Assembly (NCBI GenBank): GCA_945920215.1
Contig: CAMEJM010000001.1
Coordinates: forward strand, 124,001-188,000
Length of the DNA: 64,000 bases
Direction: 5' to 3'
DNA from: an uncultured bacterium
Lineage (GTDB): Bacteria > Bacillota > Clostridia > Oscillospirales > CAG-272
This document shows positions 1 through 7,222 of this stretch, piece after piece. The notes below the pieces were generated by a model. It was not told the DNA's origin. It saw nothing but the letters and a program-made list of their open reading frames with translations, and made no database searches. Each line of letters opens with the position of its first letter. Position 1 is the first letter of the stretch. A program made the position numbers and the translations under genes.

Positions 1-1836
1 TTCGTTCTCAATACAAGGGGTGCCGTCGTCGGTGGCGATGGTCGCGCTGCCTGAGAAAATCTCCGCGCGGCTGCCGCCGCGGATGTTGTACGCCTTTCCG
101 TCCGGTCCCTCGGTTTTGAAGCCGAATACCCACAGCTCGCTTCCGTCCTCGGCAATGCAATTATCCGCGCTGCGCTCGGGGTTGAACTGTCTTGCCCAGA
201 CCTTCTGCCCGTGGGAGAAGCGGAAGCAGGGGACGGAACCGTAGCCGATACCGCCAAACACGCCCATGGTGCTTGCGGTGTTCTCCAGCCACACACGGGA
301 ACCGCCCACGGTATTGAAATAGAATGCGGCGGTCTGCACGTGAAAATCGCTGATTGCCAGATCGCGCTTTGCGCTGTGGCGGATAAAGCGGATATACCCG
401 TACACTTTCTCGAAGACAAAGGCGTCGTCCATGTAAAGAATCTCATCGGATGGCTCCTCAATGGCGAACACGCCCTTCTCTTTCTCCTCGGCAAAATCCG
501 GGGTCAGAGCAAAGTCGCAGTACATGAAATTCATGGCGCGCACGCTTGCCGGGATTTTGATTTCCCCGCTGACAAGGTACCGTCCCTCTCCGAACACGAT
601 ATATTCCTTGCCGGAATTGAGCGCCGCCTGAATGGCGGCGGTGGAATCTGTCACGCCGTCGCCCTTGGCGCCGAAATCGTCCACCTCGGCAACAATGCTT
701 CTGTCTCCGTTCCACTCGTAAACGGGTTGCTCCTCCACCGGCAGCTCAAACGACGTGCAGGGGAAAAGCCTGTACTGCTTCTCATAATTATTGTATTCCG
801 CAATCTCGCCGTTTTCCTTGATAACCGGCGTGTAGTCGTTGACAACCGCCTCTCCGAAGTTTTCCGTCCTGACATGGCGGAGGTAGCACAGCGCGTCATA
901 GGTGCGGATAGCGGTGCCGCCCTGCTCCCCGATATGGGTGACCGTGGAATCCAAAAACGTGAAAATGGTATCGTGGCAAGCGTAGACCGCCGAGCCGTAA
1001 GTGCGGATACCGGTCTTACGAAAGCCGATGTTGGCGCCGGTGCCGTGAATGGCTGTGCGCAGGATATGATCCATTTCAATATGCTCAAAGCACTGTCCGG
1101 GGCTGGTGCAGGAAACGCGGACGCCGAACTCAAAGCCGTCGATACGCACATTCTTGACAATGTTTTCCTGTCCGAGATCCATGACAATGCCGGCATAACC
1201 GCGGTGTTCCTCATCGCCCGAAACAATATTGATATTTGCGATTTTACCGGTGTTGTTGGAATGGAAGCGAAGACCGACGGCGCCCGAATTGCCCTTGCCC
1301 GTATTCAGAGTCAGGTCCTCGATGGAGTTCATCATCGCCACGTTTGAGCCATTGGAGCGCACGAAGGAAATCATGGGCTTATTCTCGCCGTATCGGAACG
1401 CGCGCAATTGATCCTGCAATCTGATCACGGTCTTGTCGGCGCCGTCCCCTTTGAAGTGTATGAAACGGTTGAGGTCGCTTCCGGGACGGTCGTTCAACAG
1501 ATTCTTGAGGTTTTCAAACGAATAGGTAATGGTATCGGAAATCAGATAGGTGCCCGCAGGCAGATAAATGATGCGCGCGGCGGGCGGGTCCTCCGGAAAA
1601 ATCACGGTGGGTACCCCGTTCATCTTTCTGTTCTCGAAGCCGATACGGAAATTGTCGCGCGGGTCCTCCAGCAGCTTGCGCCGCATTGCCTGCACGCCCT
1701 CGATTTCGCGCGCCAGAATATCGTCCAGCGCCCGGCAAATCGCGTCGGTGGCGTCCTTTTTACCGGTGTTGTCCGCAAAATACGGCGCTTTGGTCACGTC
1801 CACCACAATGTGGTTATGCGCACTTTGGTAAAGCAT
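1..1836 (-). CDS. GH55-like double beta-helix protein (pectate lyase superfamily), 3' end outside window
   Basis: An open frame of 612 codons runs from an ATG at 1836 to the window edge without a stop, so the C-terminus is missing. An AAAGGA Shine-Dalgarno (about 1844-1849) precedes the start. The protein has two copies of the Pectate_lyase_3 opening: a degenerate one near residues 11-40 (DVTKAPYFADNTGKKDATDA) and a clear one near 380-400 (DDFGAKGDGVTDSTAAIQAA). Paired right-handed beta-helices of this type are known from GH55 exo-beta-1,3-glucanases and related GH28-like proteins. There is no signal peptide, so it should be cytoplasmic. It starts 12 nt after the stop of the GH3 gene, so the two are co-transcribed and probably handle the same beta-glucoside or beta-glucan fragments (inference). 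The exact substrate cannot be read from the sequence. Confidence 0.75.
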   Translation of the reverse strand, partial: MLYQSAHNHIVVDVTKAPYFADNTGKKDATDAICRALDDILAREIEGVQAMRRKLLEDPRDNFRIGFENRKMNGVPTVIFPEDPPAARIIYLPAGTYLISDTITYSFENLKNLLNDRPGSDLNRFIHFKGDGADKTVIRLQDQLRAFRYGENKPMISFVRSNGSNVAMMNSIEDLTLNTGKGNSGAVGLRFHSNNTGKIANINIVSGDEEHRGYAGIVMDLGQENIVKNVRIDGFEFGVRVSCTSPGQCFEHIEMDHILRTAIHGTGANIGFRKTGIRTYGSAVYACHDTIFTFLDSTVTHIGEQGGTAIRTYDALCYLRHVRTENFGEAVVNDYTPVIKENGEIAEYNNYEKQYRLFPCTSFELPVEEQPVYEWNGDRSIVAEVDDFGAKGDGVTDSTAAIQAALNSGKEYIVFGEGRYLVSGEIKIPASVRAMNFMYCDFALTPDFAEEKEKGVFAIEEPSDEILYMDDAFVFEKVYGYIRFIRHSAKRDLAISDFHVQTAAFYFNTVGGSRVWLENTASTMGVFGGIGYGSVPCFRFSHGQKVWARQFNPERSADNCIAEDGSELWVFGFKTEGPDGKAYNIRGGSRAEIFSGSATIATDDGTPCIENE

Positions 1837-1848
1837 ATGTGATTCCTT

Positions 1849-4581
1849 TCAACGGTACAGTTTGATCTCGTCGATATGAAGCGCGCCGCTGGTGGTGGCA
1901 TAGCTGATCTGCTGCTCTCCCGCTTCCAGCTCCACGGCAACGGTTTCGGTCTTCTGCGCCCCCTCGGTGGCTTTGACAAGCAAGAAGCCCTTGGGATGGG
2001 AAGCAAAGGTAATGCTGATCGGGATCTGCGCGAGAGCGGGACCATCCGCGCGATAGGTGACGGTCAGGGCATACTTGCCGCTTTCGGGCACCGAAACCGT
2101 GTATCTCTTTCTGTTCTCGGCGCCGGTCAGGGTATGAATGCACTCCATGTTCTCGGTGTGGATCTCTTCCGCCTTGACATAGGTGCTGCCGTTCTCGACA
2201 AAGCGCTCCATCGCGTGGCTCTGCATGAGGTATCTGCACAGGTTCGCCGCGCATCTCTGCAGTTCGCCGCGCGTCACCTTGCCCTCTTCAAGCGCCGCGG
2301 GGCAGTCGTCCTGCCGGGTGGCGGAATCGTTGTCCACCATATAGACGTCGTTCTGCGCGCGCACCATCAGAGACAGGTACAGGTGGTCGCTCTTGGAACC
2401 GACCGTATCGTTCATGTTCGCCCACCAGTCGGTCATGACAAAGCCGGTATAGTTCCATTCATCGCGGAGAATCACGGTGTTCAGGTCATAGTTGGAGGCG
2501 CTGTGAATACCGTTGAGCAGATTATACGAGGTCATAATGGCAAGGGCGTTTCCTTCCTTGACCGCGATCTCAAAAGGCTTGAGATAAATCTCGCGCACGG
2601 CGCGCTCGCTGACCACGGAATCCACCTCGTGGCGCTTCCATTCCTGGTTGTTGCACGCAAAGTGCTTGATGGTGCAGCTCACGCCGCCCACGTCGTGTAC
2701 CGCCGCGCACATGGCTGCCGCCACACGCCCGGTCAGGAACGGGTCCTCGGAGAAATACTCAAAGTTTCTGCCGCACAGGGGGTGACGGTGAATATTGATT
2801 CCGGGGCCGAGCAGCGCGTCGATTTTATAAGCGGACATCTCCACGCCCTCAAGACGGAACAACTGATAAATCAGCGGCAGGTTCCACGTGCAGGCAAGGA
2901 GGGTGCCGTTCGGCAGGCTGGTGGCTTTCAGACCGCTTTCCATACGCAGACCGGAGGGTCCGTCCGTGGTGCAGGCGATCGGAATACCGAAGCCCGCGAG
3001 CCCCTCGGTGACGCCGCCGAAGCAGCTGCCGGTACCGGGGGTCACTTTCGGGCTGTTCATCCCCTCGCCGCGGGCAATCTCAATCAGCTCCCGGTCGGAG
3101 AGCTGCGCAATAAATTCCTCCATGGTGGCTTTGCCGTTGCGCACATCCGCCAACCGAATGCCGCGGTCGCCCGTCTGGGTGATCGCCGCGGGGCGCCTGT
3201 CGCGGATACGCGCCGCAAGATCATAGGTGCGCTGAGGAGCAGCCTCCCACGCAATCTTTCCGTCCTCTCCCGGACGCATACGCTCAAACGGAGTCACGGG
3301 AGAAAGCGCCTCGGTGCATTGCTCCACCACGCGCTCCTCAACGGCATACGCCGCCTGCGCTTCGCAGGTGTGGGCGTCGGTGCCGACGTAGATCAGGTAC
3401 TGCCCCGCTTCCAGCACATAGGCGCTCTTATGCCCGGTCACGCCGCTGTCGTCATAGGACGCGAAATCATCGAGCAGAAACGACAGCTTCAGCGAGCAGG
3501 ACTTGCCGGGGGCAAGCACAGGGGTCTTGGCGAACGCCGCAAGTACCTTCTCGGGCTTGCCGAGCTTGCCCTGCGGGGCGCCGAGGTATACCTGCACCAC
3601 TTCCTTGCCCGCCTCGTCGCCGGTGTTCTTGACCTTGACCTTCACGGTGACAAGGGACGGAACCCCTCCCGACATCTTCACGGATTCAACCGCCGTTTGG
3701 AAGGTGGTATAAGAGAGTCCGAAGCCAAAGGGATACAGCACCTTTTCGGGCGCGAAGGTTTCAAAATAGCGGTAGCCGACATAGATATCCTCCTGATAGA
3801 TATCCACGGTGTCGCTGCCGAAATTCTTGTGGGAGGGGTAATCCTCAATATCGAGCGCAATGGTATCCGTGAGTTTGCCGGAGGGAGAGGTCGTCCCGCA
3901 CAGCACGTCCACAGTGGCTCTGCCGCCCTCCATGCCGCCCTGCCATATGTAAAGGACGGAATCGATACCGTACTTCTCGACCCACTTCATATCGATGATG
4001 TTACCGACGTTGAGAATCACGCAGACCTTATCGAAATTCTGACGGACAAGGGACAGCATGGTCTCCTCTTCCTCGGTCAGATAGTAGCTGCCGGCGGTGG
4101 CGGAATTGTCCTTATCCTCTCCTGCGGTACGCCCGAGGACGATCAGCGCCTTATCGGAGACTGCTGCCGCTGCCTTGACCGTTTCCTCGTCGAGGAGCAT
4201 CTCCTGCTGGCACCAAGGCTCCTGCGCCCAGCCCTTGCCCTTGTCGAACGGATGGTCGACAAGCCAGTCGGCATAAGTTTTGATCAAAGTCTCGTTGAGT
4301 TTGATTTCCGGATGCTCTCTGAGGCTGTCCAGAATATTGGTGACGTAGTTCACGCATACCGCGCCGCCGGAGCCGGTTCCGCTCTTGCAGTATTCAACCT
4401 GGCTGCGCCCGAACAGGGACACGCGGTCGCCCGCCCGCAGCGGAAGCGTCTGCTTCTCGTTTTTCAGCAGCACCACACCCTCTGCCGCCGCTGCGCGCGA
4501 AAGGGATGCAAGCTCCGGGATCGGTGCTTCGGGGAGGCTCCCCAGGCGATAGCCGCAAACCTTATCCTTTGTGTACTTCAT
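1849..4581 (-). CDS. Glycoside hydrolase family 3 beta-glucosidase, domain-permuted
   Basis: The 910-residue protein is a GH3 enzyme whose domains are in the reverse of the usual order. The alpha/beta sandwich (about residues 30-290) and an FnIII-like domain (about 300-390) come first. The TIM barrel follows (about 480-790; TDGPSGLR, KHFACNNQE, and the nucleophile Asp near residue 716 in MTDWW). A carbohydrate-binding-like beta domain closes the protein. This arrangement is known from Ruminococcus and Butyrivibrio beta-glucosidases. There is no signal peptide, so it should hydrolyse imported oligosaccharides in the cytoplasm. It is the first gene of an operon with the GH55-like gene 12 nt downstream. 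GAGAGG lies shortly before the ATG at 4581. A long antisense frame (1876-4620) is a composition shadow. Confidence 0.9.
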   Translation of the reverse strand: MKYTKDKVCGYRLGSLPEAPIPELASLSRAAAAEGVVLLKNEKQTLPLRAGDRVSLFGRSQVEYCKSGTGSGGAVCVNYVTNILDSLREHPEIKLNETLIKTYADWLVDHPFDKGKGWAQEPWCQQEMLLDEETVKAAAAVSDKALIVLGRTAGEDKDNSATAGSYYLTEEEETMLSLVRQNFDKVCVILNVGNIIDMKWVEKYGIDSVLYIWQGGMEGGRATVDVLCGTTSPSGKLTDTIALDIEDYPSHKNFGSDTVDIYQEDIYVGYRYFETFAPEKVLYPFGFGLSYTTFQTAVESVKMSGGVPSLVTVKVKVKNTGDEAGKEVVQVYLGAPQGKLGKPEKVLAAFAKTPVLAPGKSCSLKLSFLLDDFASYDDSGVTGHKSAYVLEAGQYLIYVGTDAHTCEAQAAYAVEERVVEQCTEALSPVTPFERMRPGEDGKIAWEAAPQRTYDLAARIRDRRPAAITQTGDRGIRLADVRNGKATMEEFIAQLSDRELIEIARGEGMNSPKVTPGTGSCFGGVTEGLAGFGIPIACTTDGPSGLRMESGLKATSLPNGTLLACTWNLPLIYQLFRLEGVEMSAYKIDALLGPGINIHRHPLCGRNFEYFSEDPFLTGRVAAAMCAAVHDVGGVSCTIKHFACNNQEWKRHEVDSVVSERAVREIYLKPFEIAVKEGNALAIMTSYNLLNGIHSASNYDLNTVILRDEWNYTGFVMTDWWANMNDTVGSKSDHLYLSLMVRAQNDVYMVDNDSATRQDDCPAALEEGKVTRGELQRCAANLCRYLMQSHAMERFVENGSTYVKAEEIHTENMECIHTLTGAENRKRYTVSVPESGKYALTVTYRADGPALAQIPISITFASHPKGFLLVKATEGAQKTETVAVELEAGEQQISYATTSGALHIDEIKLYR

Positions 4582-4607
4582 GCTGTACCTCTCATTCTCT
4601 CTCTAAG

Positions 4608-4630
4608 TGAATTGAATTGAATTGAATTGA
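4608..4630 (-). repeat. ATTGA tandem pentamer in the GH3 leader
   Basis: Four perfect ATTGA copies (4611-4630) follow a partial TGA. They lie in the 5' untranslated leader, between the predicted transcription start (near 4663) and the GH3 start codon. Next to them is a small hairpin at 4639-4659 (CCGGAAT/ATTCCGG). No function is evident; such repeats can vary in copy number by slippage. Confidence 0.8.
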
Positions 4631-4669
4631 TCATATACCCGGAATCCGTTTCATTCCGGCGCTATGGTC

Positions 4670-4698
4670 AGTATACCATATGTGTATCTTCTTTTCAA
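4670..4698 (-). promoter_or_regulatory. Sigma-A promoter for the GH3 operon
   Basis: On the minus strand: -35 TTGAAA (4693-4698), a 17-nt spacer, -10 TATACT (4670-4675). This leaves a leader of about 80 nt. Confidence 0.75.
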
Positions 4699-4750
4699 TT
4701 GTTTGTGGAAAACTTTTCTTATCAAATTCACCCCATAATGGAGAGGAAGC

Positions 4751-4774
4751 GGGGCGCACCGGGAGGTGCGCCCC
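4751..4774 (-). terminator. GC-rich hairpin after the membrane-protein pair
   Basis: A perfect 10-bp stem (GGGGCGCACC/GGTGCGCCCC) with a 4-nt loop sits 33 nt past the stop at 4808. The U-tract is poor, so termination is likely but not certain. Confidence 0.55.
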
Positions 4775-4807
4775 GCCTGTTCCGAGCCGAGTTTTCCCGG
4801 CTCCCGT

Positions 4808-5341
4808 TCAATATTCTTCGTCCTGCTCAGCCGTTTGGCAGGGCGTATAACTGTTCTGCTCCGCAATATCGGAAAGGGTTTTGAAAAAGACGTCGTCAAT
4901 CTCTACGCGAATGCTGACGATATGCTCCCCGTCGTCGAAAAACAACAGGGTTGATTCCGGCGGGCGCATGGATACGCAAAACTGATAGCGGTTGGTGTGC
5001 TTGCGCTCTGTTTCGTCATCCGCCTCATAGGGGCGGACGCGGTAAAGGGCGGAGAGATCCAAGCGGCACAGGGTGACAAGGCGGCGCCCTTTTCTCTGCA
5101 CCACGATAAAAGCGTTCTGCTCATAGCTGATCGTATAGGTATACGACACGGCAATATAGCGGCTGAAGAAATAAATGATGCCGACCGCGCAGGCAAGAAA
5201 GAGCAGCTGAAACACAAGGGGGGACCCCACCCGCAGCATCAGAAACACCGTGCAGACGATCATCAGACAGACGCAGGCGGTGATGACAATGACGGGCAGG
5301 TTGTTTTTGCGCCGTGGGGTATAGGAGAAATCCGGCATCAT
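4808..5341 (-). CDS. Membrane protein of unknown function (two TM helices, PH-like domain)
   Basis: 177 residues. After a short basic N-terminus come two hydrophobic helices (about residues 15-35 and 42-62). A soluble, probably cytoplasmic, beta-rich domain follows and ends in an acidic tail. The helical pair followed by a domain opening with SYEQNAFIVVQ resembles bacterial PH-like proteins, but this is only an impression. Its ATG overlaps the stop of the upstream gene by 4 nt (ATGA), so the pair is translationally coupled and probably works as a unit. I do not recognise a named family. Confidence 0.6.
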   Translation of the reverse strand: MMPDFSYTPRRKNNLPVIVITACVCLMIVCTVFLMLRVGSPLVFQLLFLACAVGIIYFFSRYIAVSYTYTISYEQNAFIVVQRKGRRLVTLCRLDLSALYRVRPYEADDETERKHTNRYQFCVSMRPPESTLLFFDDGEHIVSIRVEIDDVFFKTLSDIAEQNSYTPCQTAEQDEEY

Positions 5342-6087
5342 GCTTTATACCTCTCAGATTTTTTCAGGCGGTAGGTTTCAAAGGTGTTGTAGGAGGGGTT
5401 GTCCTCATAAACACAGACCGTCAGTTGCCGGTAATCCTCCGCTTCGGTGTCCGCGCCGCGGGGCAAGATATTCAGGCGGAGCCACGAAACTCCCTCCAGT
5501 TGCAACCCGTCAAAGCAAAGCTTGTAATAATGGTAGAAAAACTTGGAGGCTGTGGAGACCGCGGACGGCGCATAGGTGTTGCCGAGATTGTCGATCAGGG
5601 TGAACTCAAACGCGTCCTGCGCCATTTGAAAATCCGTCAGGCGATACTGCGCGGCGATCTCCTCAAAGGCGTGCTTGTTAAGGCGTATGGAAAACTGCAC
5701 TGCCCCCGCCCCCGGCACAACAATCAGATTGTCTGCGTAATAATAGCCGTTGCGGCTTGTCTGCACCTGCGTGGTCTGCCCGTCCGACTCCAGGTATTCC
5801 CCCTCAAAGGGAACCCGTATTTCCTGGGTCAACGCCGACATATCGCCGCCTGCCGCGGCATAGGCGGAAAGCGCCTCGGTATAGAACAGGCGTCTGACAG
5901 ACTTGGGGTACCAGTGCGAAAGGATGATCCGGCACGCAAGGGTGACCACAATGACAGAGAGCAGGACAGCGGCGACAATGCGGATCAGGCGCCCGAGAAA
6001 GGTCCAAACCGGGCTTTTGGGAGGTCCCTGCGGCTCTTCGTCCTCGTCTCCGCGGTTATAGTCGCCGTACAACTCATAATCCGTCAT
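5338..6087 (-). CDS. Single-pass membrane protein of unknown function
   Basis: 249 residues. A short acidic, proline-containing cytoplasmic N-terminus is followed by one TM helix (about residues 30-52) and then an extracytoplasmic domain of about 190 residues rich in aromatic and polar residues. No catalytic motif is visible. It is the first gene of a two-gene unit, overlapping the next gene by 4 nt, with its own promoter and a good Shine-Dalgarno (AGGAGG). I cannot assign a family; partnership with the downstream membrane protein is inferred from gene order only. Confidence 0.6.
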   Translation of the reverse strand: MTDYELYGDYNRGDEDEEPQGPPKSPVWTFLGRLIRIVAAVLLSVIVVTLACRIILSHWYPKSVRRLFYTEALSAYAAAGGDMSALTQEIRVPFEGEYLESDGQTTQVQTSRNGYYYADNLIVVPGAGAVQFSIRLNKHAFEEIAAQYRLTDFQMAQDAFEFTLIDNLGNTYAPSAVSTASKFFYHYYKLCFDGLQLEGVSWLRLNILPRGADTEAEDYRQLTVCVYEDNPSYNTFETYRLKKSERYKA

Positions 6088-6127
6088 TTTCCCCGCCTCC
6101 TTTCAGTCCGCGCACACATTTTGTCTT

Positions 6128-6156
6128 ATTATACCCAAGATTTCCCGCAAAGTCAA
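6128..6156 (-). promoter_or_regulatory. Sigma-A promoter for the membrane-protein pair
   Basis: Minus strand: -35 TTGACT (6151-6156), 17-nt spacer, -10 TATAAT (6128-6133). The rest of the 309-base gap 6088-6396 holds the terminator at 6311-6341 and nothing else I can support. Confidence 0.8.
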
Positions 6157-6310
6157 ATACATACGGTGAACATTCTGTGCATACCGCCGTTTTTCTCGGC
6201 GCAAAGACCTGCGAACCCTTTTTGCAACTTCTCTGCCCTCCGCCTCGTCGCTGCCTGCGCCGTTTCCGCCGTTATCTCGTTTCTCCGGCGGCGCCGCCCG
6301 TCCCCGCCGC

Positions 6311-6341
6311 AAAACAAAGAGGAGCCGCGGCGCGGCTCCTC
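6311..6341 (-). terminator. Rho-independent terminator of the Leu T-box operon
   Basis: A stem of 8-9 bp (AGGAGCCG/CGGCTCCT, GC-rich) is followed on the minus strand by CTTTGTTTTG. It lies 56 nt past the amidohydrolase stop and separates that operon from the membrane-protein pair. Confidence 0.8.
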
Positions 6342-6396
6342 CCCGTTTGTGTTTGTACTTGTGTTTGCTTTGTTTCTTTTGCCCCATGGGGAAATC

Positions 6397-7191
6397 TTAT
6401 CGGAAGCCGAAGAGCCGCTCGGCGTTCTCCGAGAGGATCAGGCGGCTTTCCCTCTCGGTGAGCTCCAGCGCGTCAAAGCGCGCGACCTCCTCCACCGGGT
6501 GCCACATCGGGTAATCGGTGCCGAACAGCACGCGCTCCGCCCCGTACAGCGAGATGATATGCCTTGCCTCGGCAGGCGTAAGCGCATACAGAGAGGAGGA
6601 GCAATCCACATACAGATTGGGGTACCGGCAAAGCTGTTCCGCCGCGTCCGCCCAAATGGACCAGCCGCCGAAATGAGCGCCGATGACGGTCAGGCGGGGG
6701 AAGCGTTTGAGTACGGGGATCAGGCGGTTGGGGTTGGAAAAGTCATACCGGCTGTCGCCCGTGTGGAGCAGTACCGGCAGTCTTCCCTCGCACGCCTCGT
6801 AGATGCGCAGGCACCGCGGGTCGTCGATTGCCACGCCCTGAATATCCGGGTGCAGCTTGACCCCGCGCAGCCCCAGCGCTTCGATGCTGTCGACCTCCGC
6901 CGCCGGATCCTCATCGTCCGGATGCAGGGTGCCGAGCCCCAGCATATGCCCTTTGCTCTCCTCCACCGTGGCGGCGATATAATGGTTGATGGACGGCGTC
7001 TGCTGCGGCTTTGTCGCCACGGAAAAGACCAGGAAACGGTCTATCCCCGCTTTCTTTCCCTCCTCCAGCATGGTGGAAATTTTCCCGTTGCAGCACATGG
7101 GGATATGGTAAAACTCCCCAATCGCCTGCGCCGCGCGCTCCGCGATCTTATCGGGATAGATATGGCAATGGCAATCGATGATACGCCTCAT
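6397..7191 (-). CDS. Amidohydrolase family protein (Amidohydro_2)
   Basis: 264 residues, a complete metal-dependent TIM-barrel hydrolase. It has the N-terminal HxH pair (IDCHCHIY), a histidine after the middle strand (LLHTGDS), GAHFGG, and the terminal catalytic Asp in FGTDYP. Members act on carboxylates, lactones or C-N bonds; the substrate is not readable here. It is the last gene of the T-box operon, 31 nt after the acyl-CoA ligase fusion and before a clear terminator. Co-expression with a LeuA-like protein and a ligase suggests a small carboxylic-acid substrate (inference). Confidence 0.85.
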   Translation of the reverse strand: MRRIIDCHCHIYPDKIAERAAQAIGEFYHIPMCCNGKISTMLEEGKKAGIDRFLVFSVATKPQQTPSINHYIAATVEESKGHMLGLGTLHPDDEDPAAEVDSIEALGLRGVKLHPDIQGVAIDDPRCLRIYEACEGRLPVLLHTGDSRYDFSNPNRLIPVLKRFPRLTVIGAHFGGWSIWADAAEQLCRYPNLYVDCSSSLYALTPAEARHIISLYGAERVLFGTDYPMWHPVEEVARFDALELTERESRLILSENAERLFGFR

Positions 7192-7222
7192 TGGTTTTTC
7201 GGTCCTGTTCTTTCTCTGGATT

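Noticed and set aside
211..1347. 378-codon plus-strand frame at the window start
   Set aside because: The minus-strand frame encodes a recognisable double beta-helix protein without stops from 1836 to the edge; the plus frame is its shadow.
1876..4620. 914-codon open frame on the plus strand
   Set aside because: It is antisense to the GH3 gene, has no ribosome site or recognisable domain, and arises from high GC codon composition.
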